From positions 40,742-104,741 of the forward strand of contig PNOH01000011.1 in the NCBI GenBank assembly GCA_013824715.1: a stretch of 64,000 nucleotides of DNA. The letters are read 5' to 3'. The stretch is from Odoribacter sp. Its GTDB lineage: Bacteria > Bacteroidota > Bacteroidia > Bacteroidales > Prolixibacteraceae. A program made the position numbers and the translations under genes. The notes beneath the pieces were generated by a model, which had not been told where the DNA came from, made no database searches, and was given only the letters and a program-made list of their open reading frames with translations. Of the stretch, positions 7,961-14,927 are shown in pieces (position 1 is the stretch's first letter; every line of letters begins with the position of its first letter).

Positions 7961-9346
7961 ATGAAGATTACCATCCTGATCGTTTACGCGTTAATCTTAT
8001 TCCTGATCGGAATTTATTCGTACCTGAAAATCAAAACTCCATTCGACTATTTCCTTGCCGGGAAAAAAACCGGGGTTTGGCAAATTTCGGGCAGTTTACT
8101 CGCCACCATTCTGGGTGGATCGGCCATTCTGGGAACCATTGGATTGAGCGAAAGCCAGTCGTGGGCCTCGGCCTGGTACATTCTGGCGGCCAGTTTGGGA
8201 TTGTTCGGACTTTTACCCATCGTCAGAAAAGTATATAAACAGGGAAAATTCACTCTGCCCGAACTGATTGGTCAATATTACGGAGAACCGGCCCGGAAAG
8301 TCACTTCGCTGATTATTCCGGTTGCCTGGCTTGGAATTGTAGCAGCCCAGATCATTGCAGGATCTCAAATTCTGGTCAGCTTTTTCGATACAACTTACAC
8401 CACAGGAGTATTGCTTACAGGTGTGGTCTTTATCGTGTACACCTATATCGGTGGACAGGTTTCTGTCATGAAAACGGATTTGTTTCAGGCTTTTTTCATA
8501 TTGGCTGGCGTTGTATTAACAGCCTTGCTGATTCCTTCAGCGAACATTTCAAAAATACCGGCTTTCACCGAAAACTTCCCGTTTAACGCTCAGTATTCGC
8601 CTTTCGATTTATTTATCATGATTTTGACATTCTCAAGTACATTTGTTGTTGGCCCCGATATTTATTCGCGTGTTTTTTGCGCCAAAGATTCGAAAACTGC
8701 TTTCCGGAGTGTTTTGATTGTTGCCCTGATCCTGATTCCGTTTGCATTTGTTCTGTCGTATGTCGGTATTTATGCTGCAACATTTCATTCCGGTGCACAA
8801 AACAGCTCGGCCCTGGTCAATCTTGCAGATGTCTATTTACCTGAATGGGCTTCGGGTATTCTGGTGGCAGCATTGATCTCAGCGGTTCTTTCAACAGCTT
8901 CCACAACCCTGCTAACGGCTTCCATGATTTTAAGCGAACTTTTTCACAAAGACATCAACAATCAAAAATCGTTCAAACAAACCAAACTGTTTCTTATTGC
9001 CGTTGGAGTTTTAAGTATGCTCATTTCACTGAAGGTCACCTCAATTGTTTCATCGCTTTTGCTGGCGCTTTCGTTTTATTCGGGGGCATTTATTATTCCG
9101 ATGGTCGCGGCGCTTTTCAACCTTCCGTACAACAAACGTTTCAGTATAGCTGCCATGCTTACCGGAGGAATTTTTGCTCTTTCCGGAAAACTGTTGATGA
9201 CTTTTAATCATCCTGAAATCGGTTCTGTTATTCTGATTTTAGGATTTGCGTTGAATGCACTATTGATTTTTTTACCTTTCCGTAAAAATATAGTCATCAG
9301 TCAATTGGAAAAGGAAAAAGAGAATAGAGAAAAGAGGAACAGATGA
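7961..9346 (+). CDS. Sodium:solute symporter (SSS) family transporter
   Basis: A 461-residue inner-membrane transporter with about 13 hydrophobic segments, in the range of the SSS family (PutP/SGLT type). Family marks include YFLAGKKTGVWQISGSLLATILGGSAILG (TM1, Na+ site region) and the long segment YTYIGGQVSVMKTDLFQAFFILAG, equivalent to the GGM/D-x-x-Q signature. It would import a small organic solute with sodium. The substrate is not evident; its neighbours (divergent DUF1080/Gfo-Idh operon, downstream alcohol dehydrogenase and Gfo/Idh) make a sugar or sugar derivative likely. The last residues are a charged tail (QLEKEKENREKRNR). Confidence 0.9.
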   Translation: MKITILIVYALILFLIGIYSYLKIKTPFDYFLAGKKTGVWQISGSLLATILGGSAILGTIGLSESQSWASAWYILAASLGLFGLLPIVRKVYKQGKFTLPELIGQYYGEPARKVTSLIIPVAWLGIVAAQIIAGSQILVSFFDTTYTTGVLLTGVVFIVYTYIGGQVSVMKTDLFQAFFILAGVVLTALLIPSANISKIPAFTENFPFNAQYSPFDLFIMILTFSSTFVVGPDIYSRVFCAKDSKTAFRSVLIVALILIPFAFVLSYVGIYAATFHSGAQNSSALVNLADVYLPEWASGILVAALISAVLSTASTTLLTASMILSELFHKDINNQKSFKQTKLFLIAVGVLSMLISLKVTSIVSSLLLALSFYSGAFIIPMVAALFNLPYNKRFSIAAMLTGGIFALSGKLLMTFNHPEIGSVILILGFALNALLIFLPFRKNIVISQLEKEKENREKRNR

Positions 9347-9382
9347 ATATAGCACGAACTTCATTTTGGACGAAATGCCTGC

Positions 9383-9660
9383 CTGTCGGCAGCTACCGTG
9401 TACCCACATCTTTTCCAGTCTATGACGATTGATAAAACCTTATTTTTATGGGGAAACCTTAGTACAAAGCATGCTATCCAAAGACTCAAACCTTAATAAA
9501 AGGGTGTATTTTGATATAAAATAAGGTTCTAATCAGATGGTGGTTGCCGGGCTACTAAGGTTCTTCCGGGAAAATAAGGTTAAAAAATTCTGATTATCCA
9601 TTTCAATCAACAGAGAGCCAAAAGTAACAGATTTGTGGGTACACGGTAGCTGTCGGCAAA
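9383..9660. repeat. Nested inverted-repeat element (MITE-like or structured RNA)
   Basis: The gene-free gap 9347-9723 is built as a set of nested inverted repeats. The outer pair is cagctaccgtgtacccaca (9390-9408) and its exact reverse complement (9634-9652), with further imperfect pairing outside. Inside, aaccttatttt (9436-9446) pairs with aaaataaggtt (9571-9581); aaccttagta (9455-9464) pairs with tactaaggtt (9553-9562); and aacctta (9489-9495) pairs with taaggtt (9522-9528). No ORF of note. It could be a non-autonomous mobile element or a large RNA or DNA fold. Confidence 0.75.
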
Positions 9661-9687
9661 CAGGGAATCAAGCTTCAAAAAGGTTGT

Positions 9688-9695
9688 TAACTTTG
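9688..9695 (+). promoter_or_regulatory. -7 box (TAACTTTG) before the zinc dehydrogenase gene
   Basis: TAACTTTG fits TAnnTTTG and lies 28 nt before the ATG at 9724. No clear -33 box is seen at the usual distance. It lies just outside the inverted-repeat element. Confidence 0.45.
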
Positions 9696-9723
9696 TGAAA
9701 TAAACTTGCAAATACATCTTTCA

Positions 9724-10755
9724 ATGAAATCACTTGTTTTAGAAAAATACAATGAGTTTACCGTACTCGAAACCGAAATTCCGGATATAAAACCCGGTTG
9801 GGTATTGGTCAAAGTTGAAGCCTGCGGCATTTGTGGGAGCGATGTTCATGGCATGGATGGCAGCACAGGAAGAAGGCAGCCACCGGTAATAATGGGGCAC
9901 GAAGCTTCCGGAATTATTCATGAAATAGCGCCTGATATCTGGGGCTGGAAAATAGGAGACCGGGTTACTTTCGACTCTACCATTTCGTGTGGCCAATGTT
10001 TTTTCTGTCAGCGGGGCGAAGTTAATTTGTGCGAAAACCGACGTGTACTTGGCGTTTCGTGCAACGAATACAGACAAAACGGAGCTTTTGCCGAATTTGT
10101 AGCCGTTCCGGCGCATATTCTTTACGAAATTCCTGAAAATATAAGTTTTGAACAGGCAGCAATGGTCGAAGCGGTTTCGATCGCTGTTCATGCCACTTCC
10201 ATCAGTTCAGTAAAAGCAAATGATACGGCCGTTGTGATTGGCTGTGGAATGATTGGGTTGCTATGCATTCAGGCCTTAAAAGCTGCCGGCTGTGCAAGGG
10301 TGATCGCTATCGATCAGTTGGATGAAAAGCTTGAAATAGCTCATGAGTTGGGCGCCGATCTTGCCTTTAGATCAACCGATCCGGATTTAATTCAACAGAT
10401 TTTGAACGAAACTGAAGGCCGGGGTGCAGATATTACCTTCGAAGCCGTCGGAATTGAGCCAACGGTAAATCTGGCCATTGATTGCACCCGAAAAGGTGGA
10501 ACTGTGACCCTGATTGGCAACCTGACCCCGGAAATCAAACTTCCGCTCCAAAAAGTAGTGACCCGTCAACTGAAACTACAAGGTTCGTGTGCTTCAGCCG
10601 GAGAATATCCACTTTGCCTGGAGATGATTGCCTCCGGAACGATAAAAGTTGACCGGATGATCAGCAAAGTAGCGCCTTTGGAAGAGGGAAACGAATGGTT
10701 CCATAGACTTTATAACAAAGAAGCCGGATTGATGAAGGTGATTCTGAAACCTTGA
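9724..10755 (+). CDS. Zinc-dependent medium-chain alcohol/sugar dehydrogenase
   Basis: A 343-residue MDR-family dehydrogenase (sorbitol/threonine/galactitol dehydrogenase type). Catalytic zinc ligands are in CGICGSDVHG and GHEASGII; the structural zinc site is CGQCFFCQRGEVNLC with all four Cys. The NAD(P)-binding motif is VVIGCGMIGLLCIQAL. It oxidises a secondary alcohol or polyol using NAD(P)+. The ATG at 9724 was preferred to an upstream TTG (9706) because it fits the family N-terminus (MKSLVLEKYNEF) and follows a promoter-like box. It precedes a Gfo/Idh gene on the same strand by 136 bp; both probably act on the same imported sugar, which is inference. Confidence 0.92.
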   Translation: MKSLVLEKYNEFTVLETEIPDIKPGWVLVKVEACGICGSDVHGMDGSTGRRQPPVIMGHEASGIIHEIAPDIWGWKIGDRVTFDSTISCGQCFFCQRGEVNLCENRRVLGVSCNEYRQNGAFAEFVAVPAHILYEIPENISFEQAAMVEAVSIAVHATSISSVKANDTAVVIGCGMIGLLCIQALKAAGCARVIAIDQLDEKLEIAHELGADLAFRSTDPDLIQQILNETEGRGADITFEAVGIEPTVNLAIDCTRKGGTVTLIGNLTPEIKLPLQKVVTRQLKLQGSCASAGEYPLCLEMIASGTIKVDRMISKVAPLEEGNEWFHRLYNKEAGLMKVILKP

Positions 10756-10891
10756 ATGCAGCTTTGGTTTTTCTAATCAAATGACCGTTGGCTAAAGCCA
10801 AACGGCAAAGGATACTGTTTGAAAAACATTTATCGCTGCTCATTACTTTTTTTTTTGAACTTGGAACTTGGAACTTTAAACTAAATACATC

Positions 10892-12010
10892 ATGCCCATC
10901 AATGTTGCCATAATCGGCTGTGCCAGGATTGCACAGATCCATGCCAAAGCCATCCTGCAAATTCCTGAATTAAGTTTTAAAGCGGTTTGGAGCCGGACTT
11001 CGGAATCGGCCCGGAAATTTGCAGAAGAGTTTGGGGTAAAAGCTTATTCATCCATTCCGGAGATGATTCAGGCAGAAAATATCCGGATGGCTATAGTCTG
11101 CAACGCACATCCCTATCATGCCGACGTGTCCATTCAGGCGATGGAAGCCGGAGCGCACGTGCTGATCGAAAAACCACTTGCATCAACGTTGCAGGATTGC
11201 GACCTGATTATTGAAGCTGCCCGAAAAACCGGACGAAAAGCCGGTGTTATCAGCCAGCGGCGCTGGTACCAGCCAATCGTGCGCATGAAAAAAGCCATTG
11301 ATGAAGGTAAAATCGGAATTCCTATGCTGGGAACAATTCAAATGCTCGGTTGGCGCGATCAGGCTTATTATGAAAGTGATGCCTGGCGCGGATCGTGGAA
11401 AATGGAAGGCGGCGGTGTGTTGGTCAACCAATCGCCCCACCAACTCGATTTGTTGCAATGGCTCATGGGCGATATTGATGAAGTTTTTGGGTACTGGAGC
11501 AACATCAATCATCCGTACATCGAAGTGGAAGATACCGCAATTGCCATTGTCAGGTTTAAAAATGGCGGACTGGGAAATATTCTGGTCAGCAATTCACAAA
11601 AGCCTGGAATTTATGGGAAAGTTCATATTCACGGAAGTAATGGCGCCACTGTTGGCGCACAACCTGAAGGCGGGGCCATGTTCATTGCCGGAAAAACAAC
11701 CATTGCCGAACCGCCCAGACTCGATTTGTGGACCGTTCCGGGTGAAGAACACCTGATTGACGAATGGAACAAAACCGACAGTGACGAATTCTATTCCGTT
11801 GATTCAATGACCTGGTATTTCAAACAGCAACTGGAAGATTTTAAAAATGCAATTCTGAACAACTGTCAACCTCTGGTAACTGCCGAAGAAGGCCGAAAGA
11901 CCGTTGAATTATTCACCGCAATTTACCGTTCTCAGCGGGATGGAAAACCGGTGAAATTTCCACTGAAGCCTGAAATTGAGAGGGGGGATATGGATGGGAG
12001 GATTAACTAA
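10892..12010 (+). CDS. Gfo/Idh/MocA family oxidoreductase, cytoplasmic
   Basis: A 372-residue NAD(P)-dependent oxidoreductase without export signal. Rossmann motif VAIIGCARIAQIHAKAI (residues 4-20; the usual GxGxxG is GCARIA), EKP motif HVLIEKPLAST near 93, and a C-terminal substrate domain with GGGVLVNQSPHQLDLLQWLMG, whose histidine matches the family's catalytic His region. It probably oxidises or reduces a cyclic polyol or sugar. It follows the zinc dehydrogenase, suggesting a short catabolic pathway. Immediately upstream (10858-10883) is a repeated 'cttggaacttggaact' word seen in variant form before other genes. Confidence 0.9.
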   Translation: MPINVAIIGCARIAQIHAKAILQIPELSFKAVWSRTSESARKFAEEFGVKAYSSIPEMIQAENIRMAIVCNAHPYHADVSIQAMEAGAHVLIEKPLASTLQDCDLIIEAARKTGRKAGVISQRRWYQPIVRMKKAIDEGKIGIPMLGTIQMLGWRDQAYYESDAWRGSWKMEGGGVLVNQSPHQLDLLQWLMGDIDEVFGYWSNINHPYIEVEDTAIAIVRFKNGGLGNILVSNSQKPGIYGKVHIHGSNGATVGAQPEGGAMFIAGKTTIAEPPRLDLWTVPGEEHLIDEWNKTDSDEFYSVDSMTWYFKQQLEDFKNAILNNCQPLVTAEEGRKTVELFTAIYRSQRDGKPVKFPLKPEIERGDMDGRIN

Positions 12011-12027
12011 ATAAATCTGATTATTTT

Positions 12028-12061
12028 ATTCACGGGGTGACTTTGGAGTCACCCCGTGAAT
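12028..12061. terminator. Perfect 14-bp hairpin between convergent genes
   Basis: attcacggggtgac (12028-12041), loop tttgga, then the exact complement gtcaccccgtgaat (12048-12061). It sits between two converging genes and could terminate both, but neither side has a strong T run. It may instead be a REP-like repeat. Confidence 0.55.
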
Positions 12062-12071
12062 ATCAGTTCAA

Positions 12072-13214
12072 CTACTCAAACTTCAGTTTAAAAACCACCA
12101 CCTCAGGCCGGTTTCCAACCCTTACCGATGGTCCCCAGGTTCCGAAACCCGATGAAACATAGAAATGGGTTTCGCCTTTTTTCAGATAACCCCAGCTCAG
12201 TTCAAAAATGGCTTCGGTCAGGTAATTAACTGGCCAGAGTTGTCCGTTGTGCGTGTGGCCTGATAAGTGAAGGTCAACTTTGGCGTCGGCAGCTTCCTGC
12301 AAATTAAATGGCTGATGGTTCATCACAATAATAGGTTTTTCATGGTCGGTTCCGGCAATCAATTCAGCAAGCGGTTTTGGCGCATTCGCCCCTCTTCCCG
12401 ATGAATGGTCGTTTCTACCAACTAACTGAATACCATTTGGTAAAGTTATGACTTCGTCGAGCAACATGCGAATGTTAATACTTTTCAGGTAAGGCAAGGT
12501 CCTCTCAATTCCTCCGATGTATTCGTGGTTTCCGGTTATGGCGTAAACGCCAAGCGGGGTTTTAATCTCCTGAATGTGCCGGCCCAGATTTTTTCGCAGA
12601 GCGGGAGCAATTTCACCATCAACAAGGTCGCCACAAAGCAAAACCAGATCAGGCTTTTGTTTCTGGATGATTTTCAGTAAACGATTTTCGCGCCGTTCGC
12701 CAATCAGTGCGCCCAGATGCAAATCGGAAGCCATTAAAACCTTCACTTCAGAAGAGCCGGAAACCTTTTTATGAATCGTCAGTGGTATTTCTTTTACATT
12801 GATCCACAAAGCGTTGATATGGCCGGCAATAACAATAAGTGAAACTACTAAAACGACAACCAGTCCCAAACGGAATTTCATGACTTCAGTAAAAGGAGGC
12901 AAAAAATGAATGAAATAATTGAAAATACGGACTACATCAATCAAAACAACAGCTATCCCCAAATACAGCATATATGCTATCCAGAACGATCCGATCCGGT
13001 AAACCCACTCGCTGAAAGCGGATGTAGCCGTGCGTTCCAAAACAGAACCGACAATGAACAGGAAAGCGACTGTCCAGAAGATTAAAACATACCATTTCTT
13101 TGTGGCCTGGGTAATGGAAAATGCCTGAAGCCCGCGAACGTACAGGTAATAATTGGCTGAAGTGAAAATCAGCATTACGATGCTGAAAAAAATCAAAAAA
13201 GAGTAGCTGCGCAT
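12072..13214 (-). CDS. Membrane-anchored metallophosphoesterase
   Basis: A 380-residue protein. The N-terminal ~150 residues hold about four or five transmembrane segments; the C-terminal part is a calcineurin-like phosphoesterase with all metal motifs: LMASDLHLGALIG (DxH), LLCGDLVDGE (GDxxD), ITGNHEYIGG (GNHE), VMNHQP and LSGHTHNGQLWP (GHxH). It would cleave a phosphoester, such as UDP-diacylglucosamine-like lipids or nucleotides, on one face of the inner membrane. Architecture matches the YkuE/YaeI group, which acts on lipid headgroups in some bacteria. It is a single gene. Confidence 0.88.
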   Translation of the reverse strand: MRSYSFLIFFSIVMLIFTSANYYLYVRGLQAFSITQATKKWYVLIFWTVAFLFIVGSVLERTATSAFSEWVYRIGSFWIAYMLYLGIAVVLIDVVRIFNYFIHFLPPFTEVMKFRLGLVVVLVVSLIVIAGHINALWINVKEIPLTIHKKVSGSSEVKVLMASDLHLGALIGERRENRLLKIIQKQKPDLVLLCGDLVDGEIAPALRKNLGRHIQEIKTPLGVYAITGNHEYIGGIERTLPYLKSINIRMLLDEVITLPNGIQLVGRNDHSSGRGANAPKPLAELIAGTDHEKPIIVMNHQPFNLQEAADAKVDLHLSGHTHNGQLWPVNYLTEAIFELSWGYLKKGETHFYVSSGFGTWGPSVRVGNRPEVVVFKLKFE

Positions 13215-13264
13215 AAGGATAGCAAAAAGGAAAATAGAAAATGACAGTGGTACAAAATGTTAAC

Positions 13265-13546
13265 TCAAGAAGTGTAATTTTGAGTATTGTCATTATAAGC
13301 TTTAAGAATATACATTTTAACCAAAGATTCAAAAGGTACATCAATTTTATTCGCCCTCACCTTTATTTTTTCGAGCAAATCAAGTGGAAGGTTTAAAGTT
13401 ATTTCTTGTGAAGTTTTTTTCAAATTAGGAAAATTCACCTTCTTAGCTTTATCCCAGTCAATATATTCCATTGAATCTGCTTTGGTCCAAAATTCAAACT
13501 CTTCAAGTTCGTTCTTAAATTCAGGAATTGATTTATAAGTTTTCAT
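13265..13546 (-). CDS. CopG-type antitoxin (BrnA-like) of a type II toxin-antitoxin pair
   Basis: A 93-residue protein whose C-terminal part, SQEITLNLPLDLLEKIKVRANKIDVPFESLVKMYI, is a ribbon-helix-helix DNA-binding segment; the N-terminal part (EFEFWTKADSMEYIDWDKAK) matches the CopG_antitoxin family that pairs with BrnT-like toxins. It overlaps the 3' end of the toxin gene by 14 nt, so the antitoxin is translated second. The protein should bind and block the toxin and repress the pair's own promoter. Confidence 0.82.
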   Translation of the reverse strand: MKTYKSIPEFKNELEEFEFWTKADSMEYIDWDKAKKVNFPNLKKTSQEITLNLPLDLLEKIKVRANKIDVPFESLVKMYILKAYNDNTQNYTS

Positions 13547-13838
13547 AATACATTCTTTCTTTTTTATTCATTCTTCGGGCAGAAATAACTCTTATCAGGC
13601 CTTTTCTTACAGTAAATACAACCATCAGCATTAACTCATTATCGGTTTTTCCAAACGCATACCACCTATTTTCTATATTGGAATGCTTTACATCTTCATA
13701 GATTAAAAATGGGTCATTAAAAAATAATTCTTCTATCTGCCATTTATCAAGTTTGTGTTTCCTTTTGTTCTTCTCTATATTACCCTTGTCCCATTCAAAT
13801 CCTGATATTTCGTTGAAATTAAAATTACCAAAATTCAT
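13533..13838 (-). CDS. brnT: BrnT family ribonuclease toxin
   Basis: A 101-residue BrnT-like toxin. The family pattern FEWDxxKxxxNxxKH is present as FEWDKGNIEKNKRKHKL (residues 14-30), followed by EELFFNDPFLIYED and the C-terminal strand VFTVRKGLIRVISARRMNKKERMYYE. BrnT toxins are RelE-fold RNases that halt translation. Its 3' end overlaps the antitoxin gene by 14 nt, giving toxin-antitoxin order on the minus strand, as in known brnTA operons. Both genes are AT-richer than the neighbouring enzymes, as is common for mobile toxin-antitoxin modules. Confidence 0.84.
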   Translation of the reverse strand: MNFGNFNFNEISGFEWDKGNIEKNKRKHKLDKWQIEELFFNDPFLIYEDVKHSNIENRWYAFGKTDNELMLMVVFTVRKGLIRVISARRMNKKERMYYENL

Positions 13839-13913
13839 TTTTATTTGTATAACGCATTAAAACTAATGAGCAAAAATAGGCTAATTTTCAGTGAACTTCC
13901 AAATGCAAATTAA

Positions 13914-14609
13914 TTATTGCTGTTCTGATCCGTCATTAGCATTTTGTTCCGACTCTTCTATTTCTATTATATCCTGATTATTCATAAATTCATTGGCAAA
14001 ACGCTCCACCCATTCGGTAAGTGTTGTGGCAAAAACAATTTTTTGAGCTTTTGGTAAACTTTGGGCCAGGCGGTCGAGTTGCAGATAATTCAGATTTTTA
14101 ATGACCCGATCGGCATCGTCAATGGCGAAAATTTGAACTGATCCGAGATTCAGCGCATATAACGTATAAATCTGGTTCAGGCGTTTGGCCGTTCCAATCA
14201 CCACATCCGATCCCATATATATTTTATCCTTCTGCACATCAATTTTTTCATCATCGCAGGCGGTATGAATACGCAGGTCGGTGTAATCGCCCAATCGGCC
14301 AAATTCATTTTTCATTTCCAGGGCACGCTCTTTATCGGCAACAACAATCACCGCGCGGGGATTATCTTCCAGTTCAGCTTTCAAACGCTGGAGGACACTA
14401 ACAATTATTGTGGTTGATTTACCACTGTCCTTTCCGGCAATGCAAAGCAAATCGTGGCCACTTTTAATTTTGGGAATGCAAATTTGTTCCAGTTCGGTTG
14501 ATTCGATAAATCCGTTTTCTTTGAGTGATTCCAGAAGTTGGGCATCTAATCTTTCTTTAATCATTTGTATTTGTGGTTTTAATAATTTCGATTTAAAATT
14601 TTCATGCAT
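13914..14609 (-). CDS. Single-domain DEAD-box-helicase-like ATPase
   Basis: A 231-residue protein containing only the first RecA-like domain of a DEAD-box helicase. It has a Q-motif-like region, Walker A (CIAGKDSGKSTT, GKDSGKS), motif Ib-like segments and motif II written IDDADRV instead of DEAD, then motif III-like FATTL. Domain 2 (motifs IV-VI) is absent, and the protein ends with an acidic Glu/Asn/Gln tail. Without domain 2 it is unlikely to unwind RNA by the usual cycle. The gene is not visibly truncated, as its C-terminus continues past motif III. The exact start is unsure; ATG at 14564 is an alternative. A family of such short helicase-like proteins exists in Bacteroidota, as far as I recall. 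Confidence 0.75.
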   Translation of the reverse strand: MHENFKSKLLKPQIQMIKERLDAQLLESLKENGFIESTELEQICIPKIKSGHDLLCIAGKDSGKSTTIIVSVLQRLKAELEDNPRAVIVVADKERALEMKNEFGRLGDYTDLRIHTACDDEKIDVQKDKIYMGSDVVIGTAKRLNQIYTLYALNLGSVQIFAIDDADRVIKNLNYLQLDRLAQSLPKAQKIVFATTLTEWVERFANEFMNNQDIIEIEESEQNANDGSEQQ

Positions 14610-14699
14610 TAAATTAGTCGTCTGATGAAGTTGTTCTCCATTTCGTCCGAAAAAAGAAAATTGCTTTTTTCAACATTATTTCGCGGACGAATTTCCGCT

Positions 14700-14772
14700 T
14701 TACTTCTGAACCCGGGGTGTCGTTCCTTCGTCACTTTACCCCCGGGCTACAAATATTTCGCCCATACTGGGC
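14700..14772. repeat. Hairpin-rich intergenic repeat
   Basis: The gap 14610-14927 has no convincing gene. It carries two hairpins: cccgggg (14711-14717) with ccccggg (14740-14746), and gcccatactgggc (14760-14772; 5-bp stem, loop TAC). A 69-codon frame reads through it (14625-14834), but its peptide is explained by the repeat. Between 14893 and 14925 there is a gaactgcgactgcgactgcc word similar to one at 58905. Confidence 0.6.
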
Positions 14773-14927
14773 TTAACCCCATTGGCTTCACTACGCATTC
14801 CTATTATTCATTTATGGGTTCATTCTTCCAATAAAACCAAACTATAAATGACCATCATTGACGTGAAACTATTGACAATTAATGAACATTTGAACTGAGA
14901 ACTGCGACTGCGACTGCCAACTGATCA

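Noticed and set aside
14625..14834. 69-codon plus-strand frame in the mutS2-helicase gap
   Set aside because: It coincides with intergenic hairpins and has no promoter, RBS or domain.
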